DNA of 38,034 nucleotides from Trueperaceae bacterium (lineage in GTDB: Bacteria; Deinococcota; Deinococci; Deinococcales; Trueperaceae): the NCBI GenBank assembly GCA_013697735.1, contig JACCWH010000155.1, forward strand, positions 1-38,034. The letters are read 5' to 3'. The notes under the pieces were generated by a model. It saw only the letters and a program-made list of their open reading frames with translations. It did no database searches and was not told the origin of the DNA. The translations under genes and the position numbers were made by a program. Below, in pieces: positions 19,373 through 26,475 of this stretch (positions within the stretch are counted from its first letter, which is position 1; each line of letters opens with the position of its first letter).

Positions 19373-19864
19373 TTACCACTCGTCGAAGGCCGACTTGTCC
19401 GTGCCGTGTTCGCGCGCGTACGTCCCACGAATGAAGCGGATCTGGTACATATGCCCTGCCGCATGGTGTACGTGGTTCTCCAGCACCGGCAGCAACGGAA
19501 CCGTCATGACACCGAGCATGTCGATCTCCCGATCGAGGTCTTCGGTGCGCAGCGCCAGCATGTTCCTCTGCGTGCGAACGAACGCTGAACGATACTGCGT
19601 GCGAATCAGCCGCAAGTCCTGAACCTCGTACCGCTTAGGATCCTGATTCTTGAGGTAGGTACCCGATCCCTCGAGCATGTCGGCCGTCCACACCTCCACG
19701 AAGAGGAGGTGCGACACGATCCACCGCACCGTGTTCGCGTGCGGATGGATGGGCCAGTCGAGTTCCGGCTCCGTGATCGCGCGGAGGCGTAACCAGAGTT
19801 GGGTGTGCATCGCCGCGTGGCCTCGCACGATGCTGGCGATCTGGTGGGGCGTGCCCTCCCCCAT
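19373..19864 (-). CDS. DinB-superfamily protein
   Basis: This 163-residue protein has the DinB-like helical-bundle pattern: an early SHLLFVEVWTADML with His52, and a late ENHVHHAAGHMYQIRF with an H-x3-H pair (H134, H138), which together would bind a divalent metal. The biochemical role is unknown; relatives are thiol transferases, damage-inducible proteins or uncharacterised. I chose the ATG at 19864 because GAGGAG lies about 9 nt upstream and the protein then begins at the first conserved helix; the frame is open for another 200 bp upstream but in arginine-rich sequence without homology I can recognise. It ends 53 bp from the tRNA hairpin, convergent to it. Confidence 0.7.
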   Translation of the reverse strand: MGEGTPHQIASIVRGHAAMHTQLWLRLRAITEPELDWPIHPHANTVRWIVSHLLFVEVWTADMLEGSGTYLKNQDPKRYEVQDLRLIRTQYRSAFVRTQRNMLALRTEDLDREIDMLGVMTVPLLPVLENHVHHAAGHMYQIRFIRGTYAREHGTDKSAFDEW

Positions 19865-20212
19865 GATGCTGCTCCTCGACGTACGCACTCCCAGGGGCGT
19901 CGGCGGCACGTCACCGTCGGCGGCGGTCGCGGTACGGCCGCTGTGCGTGCAGCCGATGGGACGACGCTCCCGCATCGTACTGCTCCTCGGAAGCGTCGAC
20001 CTTCGCGCTGCTCGAACCGTCGCGAGATCAACGCACCCGCGCGTCCCTCGAAAGCAGAGTTCCATGCGATCGGACCATCACTCACCATTGCCGAGGCCGA
20101 TCACGTGCAGGAGCAACCTCGGGTACGGAGGTTCGAACTGCTCGTCCCGTCACGCGCTCGCATGTGTCATTGCCCACGGATGGTGCCCATCTTCGCTATG
20201 CTCGTGGGGTCG
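19865..20212. other. Intergenic region upstream of tRNA-Val
   Basis: These 348 bp hold no gene that I can support. The DinB-family frame remains open to about 20065 but the extension looks non-coding. Just before tRNA-Val, TATGCT at 20197-20202 could be its -10 box; no -35 at a normal distance was found. Confidence 0.5.
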
Positions 20213-20288
20213 GGGCGATTAGCTCAGTTGGTAGAGCGGCCGCTTTACACGCGGTAGGTCGGGGGTTCGAGCCCCTCATCGCCCACCA
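20213..20288 (+). tRNA. tRNA-Val (anticodon TAC)
   Basis: Acceptor GGGCGAT pairs with ATCGCCC; the anticodon arm GCCGC-TTTACAC-GCGGT gives anticodon TAC; the T arm is GGGGGTTCGAGCCCCTC. Discriminator A at 20285 and encoded CCA at 20286-20288. It stands alone at the border of the toxin-antitoxin stretch. I found no second copy of its 3' end in the window, so there is no evidence that it served as an attachment site. Confidence 0.96.
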
Positions 20289-20355
20289 TTCCAGGAGCGA
20301 CCTTCAGGGCAGATCGGCAAAGCTCGGCAATCTTCGGTGTCGACGCCAGCGATCG

Positions 20356-20754
20356 TCAGGTCCCCCCCAAGGGCCATCTCTGCAAGCCGGGAACCATAGC
20401 GAAATGGTGGTCGAGCGACAACAACGGCACCTCGTACCGGAGCGCGAGCGTAGCGATCAGTCCATCCATCGATGGCAGCGTCTTCCCGCTCTCGCGCAGG
20501 TCACGAAGCAGATCACCTGCGCTCGTGAAGTCGATCGCTTCGACCGCCAGCGGCGGCACGGCGCTCCATACACCGAGCACCGCGGCTGCCTCGCTGCGGC
20601 GCAGTCCCCGGCGGAGCTCGAGTTCGACCGGGCCACAGCGCACCGCACGGTTCTCGGTCAAAAGGGCGCGAACCTCGGAGCGGCCTGGCACCGAGCCTCG
20701 GAAGAACGCGACCCATGCACTTGTGTCGACCAAGACTCTCTCAGCCGTACTCAC
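20356..20754 (-). CDS. vapC: PIN-domain toxin of VapC type (module 1)
   Basis: This 132-residue PIN-domain protein is a probable ribonuclease toxin that cuts specific RNAs when free of its antitoxin. The acidic site residues are visible: D10 in VLVDTSAWVAFF, E44 in GPVELELRRG, D97 in LPSMDGLIATLAL and D115 in LLSLDHHFAM. Length is normal for VapC. It starts at GTG 20754, overlapping the antitoxin stop as GTGA, so the pair is translationally coupled. Target RNA cannot be inferred. Confidence 0.9.
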   Translation of the reverse strand: MSTAERVLVDTSAWVAFFRGSVPGRSEVRALLTENRAVRCGPVELELRRGLRRSEAAAVLGVWSAVPPLAVEAIDFTSAGDLLRDLRESGKTLPSMDGLIATLALRYEVPLLSLDHHFAMVPGLQRWPLGGT

Positions 20755-20987
20755 GTGCGACCCCCGTCGCCTTCCGACGAGCCACGAAACTCGGAATCGT
20801 CCATCGCCTCGATGTCGTCATTGCCGAGGATGTCCACGTTCCCTTCGAGGGCGAGGAGTCGCCGCAGCTTGGCCTGTCGCACGAACGTCTCGATCGCGAC
20901 GTTGATCGCGGCCGTCCGCGTCTCCGCCCCGGTCAACTCCATGAGCTCCTCGAGTCGCCCGTCCGGGATGCTGATCGTCGCACGCAC
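20751..20987 (-). CDS. vapB: VapB-type antitoxin (module 1)
   Basis: This 78-residue antitoxin begins with RATISIPDGRLEELMELTG, a short ribbon-helix-helix-like DNA-binding N-terminus seen in VapB proteins whose toxins are PIN domains; TRTAAINVAIETFVR is the second half of that domain. The acidic C-terminus (DILGNDDIEAMDDSEF) would wrap and block the toxin. It has no ATG: the start is GTG 20987, backed by a perfect AGGAGGTGA ribosome binding site (20993-21001) five nt upstream. It is divergent from module 2, with 151 bp between the two starts. Confidence 0.88.
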   Translation of the reverse strand: MRATISIPDGRLEELMELTGAETRTAAINVAIETFVRQAKLRRLLALEGNVDILGNDDIEAMDDSEFRGSSEGDGGRT

Positions 20988-21097
20988 CGCTGTCACCTCC
21001 TGATCGATGCTAGCACGGGCATCACAATGCCGATGCGCCCGAACGTCACGAAGCCTCGACGCCGGCAGCCGTACGGCCGCTCCGATCGGTTGACCGA

Positions 21098-21119
21098 ACT
21101 GTACATCCTGCTGTACAGT
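21098..21119. promoter_or_regulatory. Palindromic operator over the module 2 antitoxin promoter
   Basis: ACTGTACA and TGTACAGT form a perfect inverted repeat around a 6-bp centre. It overlaps a candidate promoter, TTGACC (21090-21095) with TACAGT (21114-21119) at 18 bp spacing, placed 20 nt before the antitoxin ATG. This is the expected position for autoregulation by the antitoxin-toxin complex. The same TGTACA half-sites recur before module 3. Confidence 0.6.
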
Positions 21120-21138
21120 CGAGCGGTAGGAGTGCCAC

Positions 21139-21375
21139 ATGAAGACCGTGACGTTCACCGAGTTCCGTAGGAACGCGTCCCAACTGCTCTCCGATGTGGA
21201 GCGCGGAGAGGCGCTCGTCATCATCCGCCACGGCAGGCCCATCGCCGAGGTCACACCCGTCTCGGAACCGTCGGCCATACCGGCCTGGAAAGGACCGGCC
21301 CTCCGCCTGTCCGTTGGCGGGGCGAGCCTGGCGACCGCGATCCTGGAGGAGCGGGCGGATGAGGACGTTCCTTGA
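21139..21375 (+). CDS. Phd/YefM-type antitoxin (module 2)
   Basis: This 78-residue protein has the Phd/YefM fold start VTFTEFRRNASQLLSDVERG followed by EALVIIRHGRPIAEVTP, the classic N-terminal DNA-binding and dimerisation part of type II antitoxins. The C-terminal half should bind the PIN toxin encoded next. An AGGAG ribosome binding site precedes the ATG. It overlaps the toxin start by 17 bp, so translation is coupled. It is similar in layout to the module 3 antitoxin. Confidence 0.9.
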   Translation: MKTVTFTEFRRNASQLLSDVERGEALVIIRHGRPIAEVTPVSEPSAIPAWKGPALRLSVGGASLATAILEERADEDVP

Positions 21376-21772
21376 CTCCTCCGCCTTCGCGAAGCGGTTC
21401 GTCGAAGAGGCAGGAAGCGACGCGGTCGAACGACTGTGCGAGCAGGTTACCGAGCTGGGACTCTCGGTGCTCTGCGTCCCCGAGATCATCTCGGCGCTGA
21501 ACCGCCGCGTGCGCGAAGGCTCGGTGTCGCGCGACCAGTATCTGGAGGCGAAGGCACGGTTGGCGGCCGAAGTGGCCGAAGCCACGATCGTGAACCTACT
21601 CCCCGCCGTGATCGCCCGCGCCATCGGCGTCCTCGAGACCACTCCACTGCGGGCTCTGGATGCCGTTCACGTCGCCTGTGCCCTCCAGTGGAAGGCTGAT
21701 CTCTTCGTCTCCTCCGACGACCGGCAGCTGGGTGCTGCAGCGTACGCCGACCTGCGAACGATGAAGGTATGA
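21359..21772 (+). CDS. vapC: PIN-domain toxin of VapC type (module 2)
   Basis: This 137-residue PIN ribonuclease carries the acidic site residues D6 (RTFLDSSAFAKRFVEE), E42 (VPEIISALNRR), D101 (TPLRALDAVHVACAL) and D120 or D121 (FVSSDDRQLG). The start ATG at 21359 lies within the antitoxin gene; longer upstream frames read through the antitoxin in the wrong frame. The TPLR-x-LDA-x-H-x-A segment is shared with the module 3 toxin, which suggests that the two are paralogues. The antitoxin is of Phd/YefM type, a common partner of PIN toxins. Confidence 0.9.
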   Translation: MRTFLDSSAFAKRFVEEAGSDAVERLCEQVTELGLSVLCVPEIISALNRRVREGSVSRDQYLEAKARLAAEVAEATIVNLLPAVIARAIGVLETTPLRALDAVHVACALQWKADLFVSSDDRQLGAAAYADLRTMKV

Positions 21773-22110
21773 GGTCGGCACGGCCGGCAGCCCGGGCCGG
21801 CCCGCACACCAGCAGGGGACCTCGACGCCAGCACGTCCTCGAAGCGCCCGTTCCGAGCTCGTCGCGGAACGTGATGACGATGTCGGCGCAGTCGGCCGCG
21901 AGGCGTTCCACCACGGTAGCGGCGATACCTCTGGATCTCCACCCGTTCACCATCGCCACCTTGCCGAGGAGCCGGTACTGCTCGTTGGGATCCATCGTCT
22001 CGATGCGGGTCTCCCCAGAAGGTATGGGTTCTCATCGACGGACTTCGGAAGCCCACATCTCCTCCCTTCGCTCGGTACGACGCGATGACGGCTCCCGAAT
22101 TCAGATCCGG
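21773..22110 (-). pseudogene. Probable frameshifted gene remnant, family not recognised
   Basis: The minus strand here shows coding-like codon use in pieces that lie in different frames: a short DENPYLLGR segment near 22030, then MDPNEQYRLLGKVAMVNGW and on to ADIVITFRDEL from 21995 to about 21855 in a second frame, then DGRFEDVLAS in a third frame just after. The pieces follow one another in the right order for one protein broken by two frameshifts, and a stop separates upstream sequence. I do not recognise the family. It fills the 416 bp gap between two toxin-antitoxin modules. It could also be chance, so confidence is low. Confidence 0.3.
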
Positions 22111-22160
22111 ACCTAGCACCAGCAATTCGCAGAGGCGTGTGATTCGCCCACGGGCAACGA

Positions 22161-22179
22161 TGTACACTGGAGTTGTACA
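22161..22179. promoter_or_regulatory. TGTACA-N7-TGTACA operator-like repeat before module 3
   Basis: Two TGTACA hexamers, each a palindrome, are spaced by 7 bp directly before the AGGAGG ribosome binding site (22179-22184) of the module 3 antitoxin. A TACACT sequence at 22163-22168 inside it could be the -10 box. Position and half-site match the operator of module 2 (spacing 6 bp there). Confidence 0.55.
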
Positions 22180-22188
22180 GGAGGAACC

Positions 22189-22425
22189 ATGCGTTCGGTC
22201 AACGTGAGTGAAACGCGAGAGAACCTGGCGCAGCTGCTCGACGCCGTCGAGGCTGGCGAGGAGATCTTGATCGTCCGACGCGACCGGCCAGTGGCACGGC
22301 TCGTACCGATCGATACGTCGATGACGGCGTTCCTCGATCGGGTCGCGCTGCGCACCGAACTGCCCCCCATGACGGAGCCGGCCGAGGCTGCGGTGCGGTC
22401 ACTACGCGAGGAAGAACGCTCCTGA
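22189..22425 (+). CDS. Phd/YefM-type antitoxin (module 3)
   Basis: This 78-residue antitoxin begins RSVNVSETRENLAQLLDAVEAG and continues EEILIVRRDRPVARLVP, the Phd/YefM DNA-binding fold; the C-terminal part would neutralise the toxin. A strong AGGAGG ribosome binding site stands 4 nt before the ATG. The toxin GTG follows the stop directly with no gap. Length equals that of the module 2 antitoxin (78 residues), which supports recent common origin, although the sequences differ clearly. Confidence 0.9.
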   Translation: MRSVNVSETRENLAQLLDAVEAGEEILIVRRDRPVARLVPIDTSMTAFLDRVALRTELPPMTEPAEAAVRSLREEERS

Positions 22426-22854
22426 GTGCTGTACCTCGACACAAGTGCCGTCCTTCCCTACTACCGCCAGGAGGCGCGGAGCGACGCGGTCCAAGAGCTG
22501 TTGCTGCGGCAGCACGAGCCGGTGCTGATCAGCGACCTGACGCGCCTCGAGTTCGCGAGTGCCCTGGCGCGATGGGTCCGCATGGGAGAGCTGTTGGAAC
22601 CGCAAGCGCAACGTGTGGAGCGGGCGTTCGACGACGACGTGGCGGCCGGCCGGTACACGGTGAGGATCCTGGGGCCACATGACGTCGAACAGGCCCGTCG
22701 TTGGCTACTGCGACGCACCACCCCGCTGCGGACGCTGGACGCCCTCCATCTCGCAGGCGCAGCGGCCGTCGACGCGGCCCTCGTGACGCTCGACGCATCG
22801 CTCGAAGAGGCGGCAACTGCCCTCGGCGTTCGGACGCTCCGCGACTGGCCCTAG
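22426..22854 (+). CDS. vapC: PIN-domain toxin of VapC type (module 3)
   Basis: This 142-residue PIN protein begins at a GTG directly after the antitoxin stop. Acidic site residues: D5 (LYLDTSAVLPYY), E42 (LTRLEFASALARW), D105 (TPLRTLDALHLAGA) and D123 (LVTLDASLEEAA). All four are intact, so the nuclease should be active. It resembles the module 2 toxin in the third motif. RNA target unknown. Confidence 0.9.
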   Translation: MLYLDTSAVLPYYRQEARSDAVQELLLRQHEPVLISDLTRLEFASALARWVRMGELLEPQAQRVERAFDDDVAAGRYTVRILGPHDVEQARRWLLRRTTPLRTLDALHLAGAAAVDAALVTLDASLEEAATALGVRTLRDWP

Positions 22855-22923
22855 TGCCCGATCGACTGACCGAACTGCGCCTAGCCAGCGTAGAGGCGTG
22901 CAACGCCGGTAGGCTGCACGGCG

Positions 22924-23937
22924 ATGGACAGCGCGCCACCACCTCGCAATGAGGCCAGGGGACTCATGGCCGGCACGCCGGAGTGGCTGCGCCGCGTACT
23001 CCCGTGGGTCGTCTTCGCCGCCAGCATCGCGGCCACGGTGGTTGTGGTGCGGCAGCGCGGGGAGGATTTCGAACTGCTCGCCGCGCTGGACGTACGGGCA
23101 ACCCTGCTGCTCGTGGTGCTGCAAGGCGTCTACCTCGTCGTTCAGAGTGGTCGCTTCCATGTCGTGCTCGTCAAGCTCGGCGGCGCCCGCATCGAAGCGT
23201 GGCCCTGGCTGCGCTTGTTCGTGCTGGGACGCTTCTTGAACCTGTTCCTACCGCAGGCGGGCAACGTCTACCGAGGTGTCGAGCTGAAGCGGCGCTTCGG
23301 TGTGGGGTACACGCGTTTCGTCGCCGCGTTCGCGAACGCACCGTGGACGGCCATGGTCCTCAACTTCGGGATCGGTGCCGCGGTCGTGGCGCTCACGCAA
23401 CCCGCCGAGCGTATCGGGCCTTGGCCCCTCGGGCTGCTACTGGCGTGTGCGGCGTTCGCCGCGGCACTCGTGCCGTTCGCGCTCGTGCCCATGCTGCGAC
23501 TCATCCCTCGACGTTTCCGGCTCCTCGAGTGGCTGCACGTGCGGCTGTCGGAGACGCTTCACGTGACGCTCGCGAGCCTTCGGGACCGGGTGTACCTCGG
23601 TCGCGTGCTGGCGTGGACGCTCGCCGCCTTCGTCCAAGCAGTCGTGATGCTGTGGGTGTGCTTCAGCGCATTCGGTGTCGAGGTCGGACTCGCCGAGGCC
23701 GTGGCGTTCTACGTGTTGCTCCAGCTCGCTACGTACCTCGTCGTCACGCCCGGCAACCTCGGTGTGCAGGAGCTCGCGTTCGCGGGTCTCGCCACCAGCA
23801 TGGGTGCAGCCGCGGTCGAGGGGATCGCGGTCTCGGGCCTGCTTCGCGTGACGGGAGTGATGGCTCTACTCCTGCTCGCTCTGCCATTCGGCGGCGTCGA
23901 GGCGCTCAGGACGAGTCGGTCGACGCGTCACGCGTGA
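22924..23937 (+). CDS. Flippase-like membrane protein (lysylphosphatidylglycerol synthase TM-region family)
   Basis: This 337-residue integral membrane protein has about eight hydrophobic helices and the family signature VTPGNLGVQELAFAG in its second half, with QSGRFHVVLVKLGG and RFLNLFLPQAGNVYRGVEL earlier. The family (PF03706, as in MprF N-termini) includes lipid flippases and many uncharacterised proteins; no C-terminal lysyl-transferase domain is present, so it is not MprF itself. A TAGGCT box ends 8 nt before the ATG at 22924. An internal ATG (residue 15, LMAGTPEWLRR) would remove a polar leader and is a reasonable alternative start. Substrate unknown. Confidence 0.78.
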   Translation: MDSAPPPRNEARGLMAGTPEWLRRVLPWVVFAASIAATVVVVRQRGEDFELLAALDVRATLLLVVLQGVYLVVQSGRFHVVLVKLGGARIEAWPWLRLFVLGRFLNLFLPQAGNVYRGVELKRRFGVGYTRFVAAFANAPWTAMVLNFGIGAAVVALTQPAERIGPWPLGLLLACAAFAAALVPFALVPMLRLIPRRFRLLEWLHVRLSETLHVTLASLRDRVYLGRVLAWTLAAFVQAVVMLWVCFSAFGVEVGLAEAVAFYVLLQLATYLVVTPGNLGVQELAFAGLATSMGAAAVEGIAVSGLLRVTGVMALLLLALPFGGVEALRTSRSTRHA

Positions 23938-24081
23938 CCACCGAAGGTAGGAGCGCGGCCACTTCGCGAGCGCACCGAGACGGCTCGAGGTGGCAGACGC
24001 GTCTCCAACGACGCGCCGACACACACCGGCCCACCAGCCGTGGAAAGTGGAGCCCATCGGCTCCCGACCCGTAGGGATCGG

Positions 24082-24098
24082 CGGTCACGACGTGACCG
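24082..24098. repeat. Short inverted repeat between flippase and Nudix genes
   Basis: CGGTCAC and GTGACCG flank a 3-bp centre, a 7-bp perfect stem with no T tract. It lies 145 bp after the flippase stop and about 36 bp before the Nudix promoter box, so it may be a weak terminator or an operator. Confidence 0.3.
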
Positions 24099-24145
24099 AC
24101 GCTTGATCGCCCCCGACCGAGTCCGCCGCGGTGTAGCCTCCTCGC

Positions 24146-24592
24146 GTGCACGATTTCGACGTCCGCGTCGGCGCGTACGCCGTGATCATCCGGCGCGGCG
24201 CCATTCTGCTCACGCACTTCAACGCCCCCGAGGCGACCGGCTGGACGCTCCCTGGCGGCGGGTTGGAGGCCGGCGAGGACGGGGAGCGCGCCGCGCAGCG
24301 CGAGGTGCTCGAGGAGACCGGCTTCCGCATTGCGCTCGAGCGACTTCTCGGCGTCGACAGCGCCCAGATTCCCGCCTCCGCGCGGATCGACGGCCGCCGA
24401 CGCCACCTTCACTTCCTCCGGTTGATCTACCGAGCGCGTGTCGTCGCCGGCACCCTACGACGAGAGGTGGGCGGGTCGACGGACGATGTCTGCTGGTTCG
24501 AACTGCGCGAGGTCCCGTCGCTCGAACGCGTCGACCTCGTCGACATCGGCGTCCGCCTCTGGCGGGCGGATCAGGGCCGCGCCGATCATTAG
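24146..24592 (+). CDS. Nudix hydrolase
   Basis: This 148-residue protein carries an exact Nudix box, G-x5-E-x7-REVLEETGF, at about residues 38-60, with all metal-binding glutamates present. It should hydrolyse a nucleoside diphosphate linked to another moiety, such as an oxidised nucleotide, ADP-ribose or a sugar nucleotide; the substrate cannot be inferred. The start is GTG 24146, six nt after a TAGCCT box, in keeping with a leaderless mRNA. It sits alone between the flippase-like gene and the alpha/beta hydrolase. Confidence 0.92.
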   Translation: MHDFDVRVGAYAVIIRRGAILLTHFNAPEATGWTLPGGGLEAGEDGERAAQREVLEETGFRIALERLLGVDSAQIPASARIDGRRRHLHFLRLIYRARVVAGTLRREVGGSTDDVCWFELREVPSLERVDLVDIGVRLWRADQGRADH

Positions 24593-24752
24593 GTAGGGTG
24601 GCACGCTCCGTTCGGCTCCCGGCTATCGGTCGGACGCCCTCATCGACGCCGAGATCCGCTACCAAGCCGCCGAACGTGGCCACCTCGCGACCACGTTCGC
24701 ACGTAGGTTCGGCGCATCGACTCGGACCCGATCCGAGCGAGAGGAGCCGACG

Positions 24753-25685
24753 ATGACGACCACGAGCAGCACACATGAAACCCGCCGCGCACCCGAGCGG
24801 ATCCGCCTTCCCGGCGGCCGCACCGTCGCCGTGCACACGCTGACGACCGGCACGAGTGACCGCATCGTCGTCGTCTGTCATGCCGCCCCCGGCTCGGGCC
24901 TCTTCGATCCCGACCCCCACGAGAGCGCGCGCCACGACGTCACCATCCTCGCCGTCGATCGTCCCGGCTACGGCGGGTCCGATCCCGTTGCGGACGGATC
25001 GTGGGCGAGCGTCGACTCGGCGGCGGACGACGTCGCGTCCGTACTCGACGCACTCGAGAGACGCACGGTCGGCGTCGTCGGGTGGTCGGCTGGCGGCCGC
25101 GTCGCACTCGCCCTCGCGGCGCGGCGGCCCGACCTCGTCGATCGCGTTGCCGTGGTCGCAACGCCAGCACCGAACGACCAGGTGGCGTGGATCCCGCCCG
25201 AGCACTCCCAGGCGATGGAAGAGCTACGACCCATGCCGCCCACCGCCGTCCACGCGATCTTCGCCGAGCAGTTCACGGCGATGGTCCCGAGCGATCCCTA
25301 TGCTCCCGAGGCACTGGCCCTCCTCGAAGTCGGGGCGATGGACGCCGATGCGCTCGCGATCGACGGCGTACGCGCACGGCTCGGGCACATGCTCGCTCAG
25401 GCGTTCACCCAGGGCGCAACTGGACTCGCAGCGGACATCGCCGGGTACGTGCTGCGCCCATGGGGCTTCGATCCGGCCGACGTGCGAGCGGAGACGCTGC
25501 TGCTCTACGGGGAGGTCGATCCCGTGGCGGACGGCCGGCACGCGGCATGGTGGCAGCAGGCTCTCCCCGACGCGCACGTCGAGACGGTGCCCGGCGCAGG
25601 TCATGCGGTGATCGTGCCGATGTGGCACCGCGTGCTCACGCACGTCGCACCGAATTCGCTCCGCACCGCGAGGACGGCCGTATGA
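24753..25685 (+). CDS. Alpha/beta hydrolase
   Basis: This 310-residue hydrolase has the full catalytic triad: nucleophile S112 in the elbow GWSAGG, acid D256 in LLYGEVDPVAD and H284 in GAGHAVIV. The oxyanion region CHAAPGSGL (about 42-50) matches the HGxP-like position, and VDRPGYGGSDP is typical of the family. A helical cap lies between about residues 140 and 235. Esterase, lactonase or similar activity is likely; the substrate is unknown. It has a good GAGAGGAG ribosome binding site 5 nt before the ATG, unlike its leaderless neighbours. It converges on the HEPN gene, 111 bp away. Confidence 0.88.
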   Translation: MTTTSSTHETRRAPERIRLPGGRTVAVHTLTTGTSDRIVVVCHAAPGSGLFDPDPHESARHDVTILAVDRPGYGGSDPVADGSWASVDSAADDVASVLDALERRTVGVVGWSAGGRVALALAARRPDLVDRVAVVATPAPNDQVAWIPPEHSQAMEELRPMPPTAVHAIFAEQFTAMVPSDPYAPEALALLEVGAMDADALAIDGVRARLGHMLAQAFTQGATGLAADIAGYVLRPWGFDPADVRAETLLLYGEVDPVADGRHAAWWQQALPDAHVETVPGAGHAVIVPMWHRVLTHVAPNSLRTARTAV

Positions 25686-25796
25686 GACACCATGTGTCGA
25701 CCTGCCGAGGGTTCTCTCGAGCGGCGCCCCGGTGCCCGACGATGTTCGCCGCCGAGGTCTTAGGACGGTGTCCAACTCGAGGGACCTGTCCGAGAA

Positions 25797-26150
25797 TCAG
25801 CCGCCGGATGCTCCGAGCTCGGCGAGCATCCGGTGCACCTGGACCTCGAGTACCGGAAGATCCTTCTGGACCATGTTCCAAGCCCTCGCAAGGTCGACGC
25901 GGAAGTACTCGTGCAGCAAGACGTCCCTGGCGCCGGCGATGTCGCGCCACGGGACTTCGGGGTACGCCGCACGCACCTCGCTCGGAATGCCCTTGACCGC
26001 CTCGCCGATGACCTCGAGTCGCCGCACGACCGAGTCCTGCTTCTCGACGTTCGTGCGGAACGCGTCGTAGTCCATCCCCGCGGTATAGCGCCGGAGCAGG
26101 TCGATCGCAATGACGATCTCGCCGAGGAGGACTTCGACACTTCGACTCAC
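25797..26150 (-). CDS. hepT: HepT-like HEPN toxin (DUF86) of MntA/HepT system
   Basis: This 117-residue all-helical HEPN protein has the ribonuclease motif R-x4-H-x-Y exactly: R75, H80 and Y82 in ARDVLLHEYFRV. In studied systems this toxin is an RNase, and its partner nucleotidyltransferase inactivates it by adding AMP to the motif tyrosine. The start is GTG 26150, overlapping the mntA stop as GTGA. The motif is intact, so the toxin should be functional. EVIGEAVKGIP is also typical of DUF86. Confidence 0.92.
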   Translation of the reverse strand: MSRSVEVLLGEIVIAIDLLRRYTAGMDYDAFRTNVEKQDSVVRRLEVIGEAVKGIPSEVRAAYPEVPWRDIAGARDVLLHEYFRVDLARAWNMVQKDLPVLEVQVHRMLAELGASGG

Positions 26151-26434
26151 AAGATGGGCACGACCTCACGCAAGATCCGGTCACGCAACTCCGGATGCAG
26201 CGACCCCGGCGTCGCGACGTCGACGTCCCGGCCGAGCGCTTCGCACAAGTCCAAGCGCAAGCCGGCCAGGTCGAGTAGCGTCCTTCCTTGCTCGAACTCG
26301 ACGAGAAAGTCGACGTCGCTGGCCTCGGTCGCGTCGCCGCGCGCGAACGACCCGAACACGCCCGCCCGCACGACGCCGCGCCGCGACATGGGTGCCGCAA
26401 CAGTGCTTCGAATCTCGTCGAGCGTGGGGCCCAT
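26147..26434 (-). CDS. mntA: MntA-like minimal nucleotidyltransferase antitoxin
   Basis: This 95-residue minimal nucleotidyltransferase has the motif GSF-x9-DVD: G28, S29 and the metal aspartates D40 and D42 (GSFARGDATEASDVDF), with a probable third aspartate near residue 72 (GRDVDV). In characterised pairs it transfers AMP from ATP to the HepT tyrosine and so silences the toxin. I chose the ATG at 26434 since TATCCT ends 6 nt before it; the open frame upstream is arginine-rich and non-coding. It forms an operon with hepT. Confidence 0.9.
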   Translation of the reverse strand: MGPTLDEIRSTVAAPMSRRGVVRAGVFGSFARGDATEASDVDFLVEFEQGRTLLDLAGLRLDLCEALGRDVDVATPGSLHPELRDRILREVVPIL

Positions 26435-26475
26435 GCGCTCAGGATACGGCCTCGCGCGACCTCGCCGCGAAGCGC

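Noticed and set aside
22924-23937. MprF (lysylphosphatidylglycerol synthase)
   Set aside because: Only the membrane flippase-like part is present; the C-terminal aminoacyl-transfer domain is missing.
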